Positions 22,291 through 49,605 of a stretch of 64,000 bases of DNA are shown here, in pieces. Source of the DNA: Bolinopsis microptera (lineage: Eukaryota > Ctenophora > Tentaculata > Lobata > Bolinopsidae); contig NC_087083.1 in the NCBI RefSeq assembly GCF_026151205.1, forward strand, positions 14,258,944 through 14,322,943, given 5' to 3'. A model generated the notes under the pieces. It saw only the letters and a list, made by a program, of their open reading frames with translations. It ran no database searches and was not told the DNA's origin. The stretch's first letter is position 1; each line of letters begins with the position of its first letter. Position numbers and translations under genes: made by a program.

Positions 22291-22416
22291 CTGCAAAAGA
22301 TCTATTGTTAAAGAATAAAGAATATACTGAGTATTTCAAGACTTTAAGATAAATAAGTTATATATGGCCATTGATCTTTTTATTTTTAAGCACATGTTTT
22401 TTTTATACGTGTTCAC

Positions 22417-22929
22417 AGAATGTTCTATCTGAAACAGAATTAGCGATCAGATTTGGTATTGAGATCAAAAAGTGTGGTTTTGCTTGTTTACTTGTGATAT
22501 TGTTTCCTTTGTAAAACTGAGAGGCCCCGTTAGTAGTCTCTTTAAACTGAACTGCTTTTATCTCATTAGGGACACACTCATCGTATATGTCAAACATGTA
22601 GAAATACTCTCCATTGAATCGAACTGTCATACTCGTACTGTTCAGCTGAAGAGACCAGATTCCACTTTCAATTATTCCGTCTTGATATTGATCATCTAAT
22701 TTTTTACCATCTCCAGAACAGATAATCTCAAATTTCAGACCCGCTGGTCCGATTGTCATGCTGCCAAGCATTTCTAGATCACTGGACAGAAAATCAACAG
22801 CTATCATGTCAGAGGCATCAAGATGCTGTTTTGTTTTTATTTCAAATTGGGTTGTGTTTGACAACATGTCGTTTAGTACGACAGTTGTTGTTCCATCCTC
22901 TTCCACTGGTGCCCAACCTGTTAAATCTT
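22417..22929 (-). CDS. Receptor gene: N-terminal domain exon of unknown fold
   Basis: A 513-bp exon, phase 1-1, lies between acceptor ggtacttacag and donor gtgaacac. It codes 171 residues beginning EDLTGWAPVEEDGTTTVVLN, with IGPAGLKFEIICSGDGK, SGIWSLQLNSTSMTVRFNGE and YFYMFDIYDECVP. Alternating strands and aromatic residues suggest a secreted beta-sandwich (LamG or farnesoic-acid-O-methyltransferase-like in style), but I do not recognise the family. Only three cysteines are present. Its phase joins to mini-exon 22237-22290. The start of the protein (signal peptide) is not identified to the right. Confidence 0.65.
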
Positions 22930-24289
22930 CTGTAAGTACCGAAGAGAAATAACAGTTAGAAATGTAAGATCTGTGAAAAATAATTAATTTCCACAAATAA
23001 TTTTTAGAAATTTCCTGAGATCATTTATATTACTATTAGCGACAAGAGAAACGCCATTGTTATCATCACAATACAATTTCGTTGGTAGCTTTGATGGGCT
23101 CATTGATCATCGTGCAGAAATGCATAAATATCTTCCTCCTTGCTGACACTTGTGTGAGCTTGGAGAAGCATCATGAGCGGGCTATCCCGTGAATGGAAGC
23201 TTGTATAAAAATTAAATTTTTAAAAACTAAAAAAATACTTTTACCGCAACTTATAGTTTTCACAAGGAACATAAATTCGCTAAGTGGAGATATGATCTGT
23301 GAATAATTATCAATTTTAGATGTTCATTGTATAGTTTTAATTTGTGAGGACTGTCACGAAAATGTTCGTTAAAAGCTTAAATGTCAAAAATATTCAAAAA
23401 CTGAAAGCAAAATAAGGAGCAAGTAAAAACAGTTTCAATTAAGTTCTCATTTAATTTATTCGTTTTATTGTCATCACATTTGAGAGAGCGACGGTTAAGC
23501 ATCATAGGGACATCAATTACACAAAGTCAATTTGAATTTATATTTGTGAGAACGGCATTATAAGACGTATTAATCTTAAATTTCCAAGAGACAGTTAGAT
23601 GAGAAAAAATATTATGGTAAAATTCCAAGATTTATTATATCAACAATTTTGTTCAATTAAATCACTTTTAATAAAGGGTCTTTCACATATTACCCAATCA
23701 CTGAGGGGAGGCAGGGGGTTTCTTAATGATTACGCTAGTACGTCATTTTAAGATACTACTGTTGAGAGAAACTGATAACAGAAGGGGGGGTTAAACGCCA
23801 TTAAAGTGAATTGCAGGAACCCGTATAACCCCAAAATGGTGTCAAGACTCAAGAGACTAAATAAATTATTCCTTATTTAATTCGCGTTTTTGACACTACT
23901 TGGGGGTCCAAATTTTGGGCTCTAAAACTCCTATTTCTTATTCTTTTATGCTGATTTGGAGGCCATTAAAGCATTTGACCCAGTCAAAAAAGTTTCAGTT
24001 TTAATACTTTCAACACTACTATATAACAAACAATTTGAGTTTAGGGAATGTGCTAAGTAACACCCCGTATGGGGAGTATGTACTGATAACCTCTCATCTC
24101 TGGGGCGAGACATGATGTACCTGCTCAGTGGGTCTGGGAGTTGGATGGAATGCATCCGGCACTTCTTGCGAAGTGTCGGCCCAAACCTTTGGGACTAGGT
24201 AAGAGTGTGTCTGTCTGTATTGAGCCCTAATGGTAGTCTTTCGGATGTTGTTATTATTGAAATTGTTTTCCAAATGACTCAATTACATC
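22930..24289. other. Non-coding stretch, no supported gene
   Basis: AT-rich sequence between the first recognised receptor exon and the LINE. At 23034-23057 (minus) a 24-mer starting ATGGCGTTTCTCTTG recurs nearly unchanged at 53394 (plus). It could encode a short signal-like start (MAFLLSLI), but the splice phase does not fit. The last 230 bases before 24290 may be 5' UTR of the LINE. No PARP zinc-finger exon was seen on the plus strand. Confidence 0.4.
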
Positions 24290-24472
24290 GTGGGTCTTCT
24301 TAATTGCAATGATTTATTTAAAACTAAACTTTTCAATATCTCATTACCATTCCTTTTCTGCCGTTTATTCTCGTTTCAGATAGGCACATCATGCCGCTGT
24401 GTGTACCGTCTGACCCCTTGGGCTGCTGTGCTTGTGCTGACTGTCGACCCCTGGAGATGTTCTCCTTCTACA

Positions 24473-25966
24473 ATGGAACTTGATAAACTGAAAGACCTTA
24501 TAGTTCCCCAACTGGGAAATCTCGCTAACGAAGAACTTAGAAAGGTGCAGAATACATTGGAGAACCTTCTCCAATATACCAACACGCTACTTGATTCTGC
24601 ACCCTCTCCAGTACCCAAAATACAGGAATCATCGAGTCCATCATCCTCTTCCCCACCTTCTCCATCTCCGCTGCTCCTTCACTATAATCTTCGACATGAC
24701 CCCCTTAGTGAGCCTCTGGTTGAGGAAGTCCTTGACCACGTCAAGAAGATCAATTACAGCAGGTCTGGAACAAATTTAAGCCCAGATACCTTCCTGTACG
24801 GCAGCCAACGATACGCATACAATCGAAGATCTGCTGCCCTCTCACCAGTCTCTATCCAACCCAACACCATCATGGATAAACTGCTGAAGACTGTTAACTT
24901 AACACTAGGAACAGAGTATAACTCTATGTTAGTTAACAAGTACAGCTCATATGTGTGTTGCCTTCCTCCCCACAAGGATGATGAATCAGGCCTCGATCCA
25001 GGTGCACCAATATCAACACTCTCGATTGGTGCAACTCGGAAAATGAACATTTCCCTTGACAAAAAGAAATCCGTCAAGTACCTTACTCTTACTCCCGGGA
25101 GCATATTCACGATGTTGCCTGGTTTCCAGCAATCTTTTTACCATGAAATACTTGCTGGAGACAAAGATGTACAGAAAGAAAGGGGAGTCCGTTACAGTGT
25201 CACCTTCCGACGTCTGCTCCCACCTAAAGAAGCCCCTCCTGCTATCCATTCTCCTCCCCCATCCTCCTCCCCCATCCTCCTCCCCTCCTCTGCAGAACCG
25301 AATACCTCCCCTGCAACCAGCACCTCCAAAGATGCCACATACCCTGATACCTTTGTGTTTGGCAGCTCCCTCCTCAAGAGCTTGAAAACTGAAACACTTT
25401 CCAGGCGTGGAAAAATTTTTAAAGTTATCTCCCGGTCTGGAGCACACGCCTGTGACATTTATAACGAAGTTGAAAAGTGTGCCAAGCAATTTAATACATC
25501 TAATGTTTCCACTGTGTTCCTTCAAGTCGGGGGAAATGATGTTGAAAATTTGATTGTAGACTCTGACATAACACGCATATTTGAAGACATTAATGACCTT
25601 ATAATCCTAACAAAACAGGTATTTCCTGCAGCTAAGATTAATTTCTTTTCACTTGTCCCTAGGAAGGCAAGTTATCTTACACATATTAGAAATATGCATA
25701 AGTTTAATGACCTATTAAGTGAGATGTGTAAGAAAGAAAGTATAAGATTTGTTGACTTTTTCTCTTTTTTCCTAAAGAAGACACCTACTATGTGTAAGAA
25801 AGAAAGTATAAGATTTGTTGACTTTTTCTCTTTTTTCCTAAAGAAGACACCTACTATGTGGCTTTTAGATTTTAATATGTTTAACAGGGATGGTATCCAT
25901 CTTAATCCTGTTGGAACCAGTGTGTTAGCCAAAGTTCTTATTGGCGTTGCTAACCAACCTAGGTAG
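24473..25966 (+). CDS. LINE ORF1: AlkB-like dioxygenase fused to SGNH hydrolase
   Basis: About 497 residues from the ATG at 24473; the frame is open further upstream, so the start is uncertain. The first 60 residues are coiled-coil-like and followed by a Ser/Pro linker. Residues about 95-255 look like an AlkB 2-oxoglutarate/Fe(II) dioxygenase: YNSMLVNKYSSYVCCLPPHK then DDE gives the H-x-D iron ligands, STLSIGATRKMNISL follows, GSIFTMLPGFQQSFYHEIL gives the distal His, and RYSVTFRRL gives the 2OG-binding Arg. After a Pro/Ser linker, an SGNH esterase follows with FGSSLLKSL (in place of GDS), LQVGGNDVENL and DGIHLNPVGTSVL (Asp-His). A 66-bp in-frame duplication (22 residues, MCKKESIRFVDFFS...) lies just before the last block. 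SGNH esterases are known in CR1-type ORF1; the AlkB fusion suggests repair or demethylation of the element RNA, which is an inference. Confidence 0.75.
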   Translation: MELDKLKDLIVPQLGNLANEELRKVQNTLENLLQYTNTLLDSAPSPVPKIQESSSPSSSSPPSPSPLLLHYNLRHDPLSEPLVEEVLDHVKKINYSRSGTNLSPDTFLYGSQRYAYNRRSAALSPVSIQPNTIMDKLLKTVNLTLGTEYNSMLVNKYSSYVCCLPPHKDDESGLDPGAPISTLSIGATRKMNISLDKKKSVKYLTLTPGSIFTMLPGFQQSFYHEILAGDKDVQKERGVRYSVTFRRLLPPKEAPPAIHSPPPSSSPILLPSSAEPNTSPATSTSKDATYPDTFVFGSSLLKSLKTETLSRRGKIFKVISRSGAHACDIYNEVEKCAKQFNTSNVSTVFLQVGGNDVENLIVDSDITRIFEDINDLIILTKQVFPAAKINFFSLVPRKASYLTHIRNMHKFNDLLSEMCKKESIRFVDFFSFFLKKTPTMCKKESIRFVDFFSFFLKKTPTMWLLDFNMFNRDGIHLNPVGTSVLAKVLIGVANQPR

Positions 25967-26170
25967 TCATCTTGTAACATGTTCAACTTATAGAATTCAG
26001 AGAACTCTTTCATTTTTAACGAACATTATAGCTTAACAATGCTCTCATATTTGTTCCCATATTTATTAATTGACAATATTTTAATTCATTAACTTCTTGC
26101 TTCTTTAACAGAGTATAATTCAGTACATATTTTCCAGTCTCCATTTTAACTTTGAGTTTTAAACTAATTT

Positions 26171-27214
26171 ATGGGAGTCACGTTTTTACAACACAGAACA
26201 GTGATTGGTCTATACTCTCCCAAAGTCAAATGCAATGCTAAATTAAATATAGATTCAATTACCACTATAGAGAAAAGTGCTATTTTAAAGATGATTTATG
26301 GAGTAGTGATTGTTGTATATGTGTATATGATCTGTCTGTTATTGGCGGGGGCCATTGAAACAGCAAGTGAATACTCAGACCAAATATTTCGTATGCATCG
26401 CTCGTACAAGATCGGACTACACCTGACCAATGACTGGGACTGCCTTATGAACAGTGCAAATCTTGTAGTCCTAATGATCATCTATTCAAAGAAACAAAAT
26501 GGAATAGCCCTATGGATAGTGAAGTATGGTTGTCCCAGACGTTACTCTTCCGCTAAGTGTAGTGGACATCAGTTCCTAAGTAACATGTTCACCATCTGGA
26601 CGACCATTCTGAACTTAGTTTTGCTTGTTATCTGCAATACAAGCATACTTAACCCAGGTCCAGTTGATAACAATAACCTCAGTCATCTAAAGGTAATGTA
26701 CCAAAATTTGAGAGGGCTTGTCCCCTTTAGTGGCCTAGCATCTAAAAACATGCCGCTTGATGCTGGTAAACTACTAGAGCTCCAATCTAAGATCTATGAA
26801 GACAAGCCTGATGTTATTGTTCTGACTGAGACTTGGCTTTCAAAAGAGCACCTGGAAAATGAGATCCTCCCTGATAGCATCTACAAGATATATCGGAAGG
26901 ATAGATCCAAAAGATCCCACCCCCCGGATCCTGATAACCCAAATAAGTTTCGAAGGAAGGGGGGCGGAGTCCTTATTGCAGTCAAGACTGGCATCAGTAT
27001 TGAAAATGACAAGATTGATGTCAGCTCTAGGGCTGAAATGATCTCAGTCAGCCTAAAATCAAACAACTCATGCTACTGCATAACTGCCTGCTATAGAGTT
27101 GGCACCCTTGGTGAAAATAATTTTAATGAAATTGAGAAACACCTCAGAAATGTGGTAGGACGGAGAAAGTTTAAGGCCCACTTTGTAGTTGGGGACTTCA
27201 ATCTACCTGAACGA
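26171..27214 (+). CDS. LINE ORF2 5' part: APE-type endonuclease
   Basis: The open frame begins with a hydrophobic leader of about 150 residues (MIYGVVIVVYVYMICLLLAG). It then has LLVICNTSILNPGP, which resembles a 2A-like ribosome-skipping end (NPGP) lacking the usual GDVE. The endonuclease domain follows: LKVMYQNLRGL (Asn), PDVIVLTETWLSKE (Glu), KGGGVLIAVKTG and FVVGDFNLPE (Asp/Asn). At about 27210 the endonuclease ends abruptly and the sequence jumps to the RT C-terminal region in another frame. The His-containing end of the domain and the RT fingers/palm are missing, so it is non-functional alone. Confidence 0.75.
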
Positions 27215-28217
27215 CGACATGTCAGAATGCGTAAGTGAAGGTACAAAGATAGCCCTATACGCTGATGACACCAAAATATGGCGTAAAATCACGGGCTGGA
27301 GAGACCATGAGATCCTACAAGCAGACATAGACGCCCTGCATTGCTGGGCAGTAAGAAACAAAATGAAGTTTCACCCAAATAAATGCAAGGTGCTCTCTAT
27401 ATCTAGCAAAATGAGTGAAAAGGGAATTTTGAGTTTTTTCCCCTTCCAGCTCTTTGTCTATACCCTAGATGGAACGGCACTAGACTTCGTCCAGAGTGAA
27501 AAAGACCTTGGGGTCTTTGTTAGAACTGACCTTAAGTGGGAGGAGAACATAGTCAACCTTTGTACGAAAGCTAGTTCTCGTCTAGGTCTAATGAAAAGAA
27601 CTCTACGGTTTATTAACGACCGTAAACAAAAACGGGCATTCTATCTAGCGCTGGTTAGGAGCCTTTTCGAAAATTGCAGTGTTGTCTGGAGACCAACAAG
27701 TGTTGTCTTGAATAACAAAGTTGAAAACATTCAGCGCAGAGCAGTTAAGTGGATCCTTGGCGAACAGGATCATCACTATAATGACTTAGAATACTTGGCT
27801 CGATTAAGAGAGCTAGACATGTTGCCAATGGAGCTGAAGTTTGAATACACAGACTTACTATTATTCCATCAGATATACAATGGTCAATCTGTTCTGAAGC
27901 TCCCACCTTATTTAACCCCGATAACAACCAGTGAACAGGGTAGGTTGCGTTCAAACATAAGGCAACCCTCGAGATATAATGAAGTTGATACATCTCAAAT
28001 GCCTGATATCAACCAGAGGCGACAGAACAGACACGACCACCTTTCCCTGAAGTGTACTGTGGAAGCAAAAGCCCACTCCTTTAAGAGAAGCTTCTTCTTC
28101 AGAACACACAGTGTCTGGAATGACCTACCAACTGACCTTAAAGAGATAAGTGATGCCGGAACTTTTAAGGCAAACCTGGCAAAACACTTTTGGGACAAAT
28201 TGACAGACCCTGACTAA
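27210..28217 (+). pseudogene. LINE ORF2 3' part: truncated reverse transcriptase
   Basis: About 335 residues starting at the deletion junction: DDMSECVSEGTKIALYADDT carries the YADD catalytic box, then CWAVRNKMKFHPNKCKVLSI and KDLGVFVRTDLKWEENI, and the thumb/C-terminal region ending FKRSFFFRTHSVWNDLPTDL. The upstream RT motifs 0-4 are absent and the junction changes frame relative to the endonuclease, so this copy cannot make a working RT. The rest of the frame is uninterrupted to the TAA at 28215-28217, suggesting a fairly recent deletion. Confidence 0.8.
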
Positions 28218-28320
28218 GTTAATGAGTGCAAATGATATTTATATGTGGGCCCCCGCCACTGATAGATCGGTCACGATACTGAATATAACAACTATAATAT
28301 AAAAAGAAATCTATTAAATA

Positions 28321-30944
28321 ATATTAAATAACATTTACGTTCTGTCACCATGATTTGACCCTGGTGCAGTCCTCAGTTAATATACTTAACTGGATTACGC
28401 GAACTTTATATCCGACTGTAATCTTGCTTTTAATCGCTGTGTGATGATACGCGCGCAATTTTTGGCGCATTATGAGTCAGGTCATGGATACATTATGTAT
28501 TTATTTTGATAATTCTAAATTTGCGTGTTTTAGATACATTTTGTGTGTTTAGATGGAGGTGGTGTTAGTGAGTCTGGGAGTAGAACTATTACCTGTAATA
28601 CGTATACCCCCAGAACTTGTACCACTTAACCATGCTTTTAGTATTTATACAATATGGACTACAACTTTTACCCTACAAATGCCTCATGATAATAATGTCG
28701 TATATTTTTAATTCTCTTTGCTGTATTGTATAATGTACTATTTGTAAAAGTTTCAAATCAAATCGTATATCTTTTACGGTTTTTTGCGTAAAGTCGCGTT
28801 TAAGTTGATGCCGTGGTGTCAGTAAAATGGTACGGATAAACACATACATCCATCCATATATTATTTCGTCTTGCTTTATATATAGTAAGATAAAACCGCT
28901 TGACCAGGAACCCCATATTGAGTTTTATTAATCTCACCTTCAGTTTGAACATTTTGCAATGTTACTTGGGCCAAAAGGAGAAATATATATGCAGATACCA
29001 TCCCGTTCCTTACGAGATTAGTTATCTTCTTCATCAATAACACTATAACAGCTTGGTTAGTGTACTGTTATGCTGTTTTTGCCATCCTCATGAGTATAAT
29101 TTAATCCTGTAAACAATAACATTAATAATCAATATATTTTATTCTAACACTGAACGTATCTCTTTGAATTCCCGAGTACAGCAAGCAACACTTTTACTGC
29201 ACAATTGATTAAACAATTCTCATTAACGTGTAGTGTGTTGGTCTTGTTCGTTAAGGAATTTTATTTAGTTAAGTTATCAAATAAATAAAACATGCGATCT
29301 GGACAACTGAAAAAAGTTAAACAACATCAACAAAGTTAAGATCTCACCAATATTTGAAGCAATCATCCCAAAAGCATTGTACGACACTTGTCTTGTAGTG
29401 ATTGTAGCCTTTTCATTAGGCAATTGACACCATCAATAAGTTAAACACAGAACAAAGACAGTTCTTGTATTAGCCCATTTTGAGAAAGCCGAACTCAACC
29501 CTGCACATAATAAATTCACAATGTCTTCCCTATATATTTAAATCATCGCAGATATCAATGTATTATTTGTATATCTGTAGTCACGGATCACACAATTCTA
29601 TTTCTGGAACAGCATGATCTTGACGTGCACCATATGTCTGAAATGATAATATAAGTTGAATGAATAACAATATCTCATACTGTGTTATTGTTAATCCACA
29701 GAGAAAGCAGCTACTGCGTTACTTAGGATGGTTTTTGTGAAAATTATGCGCGCACGCGTTAGGTCCCTCGCCCTTATATTTGGTTTTTTGTAGTCCACTG
29801 CGTTAAAAGATGAAATTTCAAGAAATACTATGCGTTGGTAAATATATAGAACCGAACACACATTTGTTTGTGTTTATCACACTAGATTTGTGCATTGTGA
29901 CTTTCGCACGGTATTTAAGGAATAATAAGGTCAGTTAATCTAGTCTCTATGAGCACAATGCACGTGCAATGCACGTACAATTTAGTTTATGAAAAGCATT
30001 AATATCTATATGACTAAATACCCCTTCTAATTTTGAAAACTGATTGAGTTGTTACAATTTTAATGAGATCAATTCCGCAAATATCGCGAACCAAGATACG
30101 GGCAAAAACATTTGGCGGCCAAATTCTGAATTTTTCTGAGAACATTTTGGAATTTGGCCGCCAAATTTTTTTGGAGGCCTAAATCAAAAATCCATTCTCC
30201 AAATAAGGTTGAAATGCAATTTCGAGTCGATTCAGAAAATTTCATGCAAAAATTTTGAAAACTGATTGAGTTGTTACAATTTTAATGAGATCAATTCCGC
30301 GAATATCGCGAACCAAGATACGGGCAATTTAGTTCATCTTTTGTGGTTTTTTCGCCTTAGTATCCACATTTAAACAGATATAAAGCTATAACTTACAGAG
30401 AATATGTAGTTTAAGCTTACCTTTCATAAAAAGTAAGTCTTATTCAAAATTATTGATATTTTACCAATTTATTGGACGAAATCTACCAAATTTGGTGCGT
30501 ATGCCAAAATATGGGCATATGGTTTTTGGCTCATAACTCAGTCATTTTTTGTCCAATCTTGATGAAATTTCAAAAACCTGGGTTTTGGGCATGTTCAGGG
30601 TATTTGGCTAAATTGGGCCTAATTTGGACCAAATATGGGCATGGCTGCCCTGCGCGCACCGTTTGGCGGTTGGGGTTCGGGAACCCCTCAAAAGTTCGGT
30701 CACTGGTCCTAGTTTGTTGGTCAACTGCTATCTCGAAATCAAGTTTCACAAAAAAACACCCATTTTAGAAAGCGATTCGACAGAAAGGTCACGTGAAATA
30801 ACTTTGCGAATGTTGCTATAGCAATGTCAGAAATGACGCGTGCACTTAGCACTAGCTATAATATTCGCTACCCTGGTATGACATACAATAATCTCGATTT
30901 CTAACCCTCGCGTCGTCAATGGCTTTTTTGAGAATTCGCATTAA
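28321..30944. other. Non-coding region before PARP1 exons
   Basis: About 2.6 kb, AT-rich. A 75-bp direct repeat occurs at 30031-30105 and 30253-30327. An inverted repeat of about 18 bases (TTTGGCGGCCAAATTC and its complement) lies at 30110-30127 and 30149-30168. The block 30470-30800, with ATATGGGCATATGG-type phrases, has the look of an old mobile element. I found no exon with the cysteine pattern of PARP zinc fingers here. Confidence 0.4.
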
Positions 30945-32464
30945 TGAGAAGAATGAGATGAGTTATAAACAACATATTATCTGGGCAGAAAGAATGAGAT
31001 GAGTTATAAACAACATATTATCTGGGCAGGAAGAATGAGATGAGTTATAAACAACATATTATCTGGGCAGGAAGAATGAGATGAGTTATAAACAACATAT
31101 TATCTGGGCAGGAAGAATGAGATGAGTTATAAATAACATATTATCTGGGCAGGAAGAATGAGATGAGTTATAAACAACGTATTATTTGGGCAGGAAGAAT
31201 GAGATGAGTTATAAATACCATATTATCTGGGCAGGAAGAATGAGATGAGTTATAAATAACATATTATCTGGGCAGGAAGAATGAGATGAGTTATAAACAA
31301 CATATTATCTGGGAAGGAAGAATGAGATGAGTTATAAACAACATATTATCTGGGCAGGAAGAATGAGATGAGTTATAAATAACATATTATCTGGGCAGGA
31401 AGAATGAGATGAGTTATAAATAACATATTATCTGGGCAGGAAGAATGATATGAGTTATAAATAACGTATTATCTGGGCAGGAAGAATGAGATGAGTTATA
31501 AATACCATATTATCTGGGCAGGAAGAATGAGATGAGTTATAAATAACTTATTATCTGGGCAGGAAGAATGAGATGAGTTATAAATAACGTATTATCTGGG
31601 CAGGAAGAATGAGATGAGTTATAAATACCATATTATCTGGGCAGGAAGAATGAGATGAGTTATAAATAACGTATTATCTGGGCAGGAAGAATGAGATGAG
31701 TTATAAATAACGTATTATCTGGGTAGGAAGAATGAGATGAGTTATAAATAACATATTATCTGGGCAGGAAGAATGAGATGAGTTATAAATAACATATTAT
31801 CTGGGCAGGAAGAATGAGATGAGTTATAAATAACGTATTATCTGGGCAGGAAGAATGAGATGAGTTATAAATACCATATTATCTGGGCAGGAAGAATGAG
31901 ATGAGTTATAAATAACTTATTATCTGGGCAGGAAGAATGAGATGAGTTATAAATAACGTATTATCTGGGCAGGAAGAATGAGATGAGTTATAAATACCAT
32001 ATTATCTGGGCAGGAAGAATGAGATGAGTTATAAATAACGTATTATCTGGGCAGGAAGAATGAGATGAGTTATAAATAACGTATTATCTGGGCAGGAAGA
32101 ATGAGATGAGTTATAAATAACGTATTATCTGGGCAGGAAGAATGAGATGAGTTATAAATAACGTATTATCTGGGTAGGAAGAATGAGATGAGTTATAAAT
32201 AACATATTATCTGGGCAGGAAGAATGAGATGAGTTATAAATAACATATTATCTGGGCAGGAAGAATGAGATGAGTTATAAATAACGTATTATCTGGGTAG
32301 GAAGAATGAGATGAGTTATGAATAACATATTATCTGGGCAGGAAGAATGAGATGAGTTATAAATAACATATTATCTGGGCAGGAAGAATGAGATGAGTTA
32401 TAAATAACATATTATCTGGGCAGGAAGAATGAGATGAGTTATAAATAACGTATTATCTGGGCAG
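30945..32464 (+). repeat. 41-bp minisatellite carrying copies of a PARP1 splice acceptor
   Basis: About 37 copies of a 41-bp unit built on GGAAGAATGAGATGAGTTAT and ending CATATTATCTGGGCA. The last copy runs directly into the exon: ATTATCTGGGCAG|GAAGAAG. Thus each unit repeats the acceptor (CTGGGCAG) and the first exon bases (GAAGAA). The array fills the intron immediately upstream of the first PARP1 exon recognised here. Variants alternate between ACATATT, ACGTATT and CCATATT types in larger blocks. Confidence 0.95.
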
Positions 32465-48944
<16,480 letters not shown>

Positions 48945-49605
48945 GTCTGGGTTGACAGGGGATCACTATTTAATTGTATTACCTTCTTACAATTAGCTAT
49001 GCTTATTAATCACTGCATCATAGTATAATCTCACAATTTTATAGAAATTTCGACGCTGTATCTTTATGCTCCTATTACTTGGGTCTAAATTGTAAAAGAT
49101 ACATTTTAACAATTAAATATAAATTATTATATATATTTCACACTGCTGACTGCAGGCCATATCGGATCTTGTTTGTTTGTGATAAAACATTATATAACAG
49201 AAATGTTCTATAACCTGGTTTTTTATTGTAATTTATAAATTTTACTTTTGACTAGATTATTCATTTAAATTATTAATCTTAATTCATGATTGGTAGTTTA
49301 TGATTGTTTTTAATCCTAAGGTGAAAAAGCAATTTCATATAAGTTGGTACACTTATGTTTTTGTTATTCAGATTTTATTTCAACAAACTAAAATGATTAC
49401 TGATTGTTTTATTATACAATAGTTTAGCAGTCGTTAAACTGTCGACTTTTCAGTTTGTTCCCTTATTGTGCTTATAGGATAATCTTTTTAATCTAATTTT
49501 TTCTTTGGTAGTTTACCCCTTGGCCTTCAACCTTATTATAGAAAGTGAATATCGATAAACTTAATATTGATAAACCGAACATCCAACCCTTTTTTTCTTG
49601 AAGCT
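48945..49605 (+). other. Intergenic region PARP1-TRIP13
   Basis: About 660 bases of AT-rich DNA hold the 3' UTR of PARP1 and the 5' region of TRIP13. An ATTAAA at 49112-49117 is a possible polyadenylation signal. No TATA box or initiator could be assigned with confidence. Confidence 0.4.

Larger units (their letters stand above)
24290..28320 (+). mobile_element. CR1-like LINE with AlkB-esterase ORF1 and deleted ORF2
   Basis: Two consecutive coding regions on the plus strand: ORF1 (24473-25966) and an ORF2 remnant made of an endonuclease part (26171-about 27210) joined to the last part of the reverse transcriptase (about 27210-28217). The SGNH esterase in ORF1, an APE-type endonuclease at the ORF2 N terminus and YADD are typical of CR1/L2-type elements. 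RNase H is absent. No target duplication was found, and the end of the 3' UTR near 28320 is a guess. Confidence 0.75.

Noticed and set aside
30945-32464. CRISPR-like array of regular repeats
   Set aside because: Units are directly tandem with no unique spacers, and the genome is eukaryotic. The same applies to all other arrays here.
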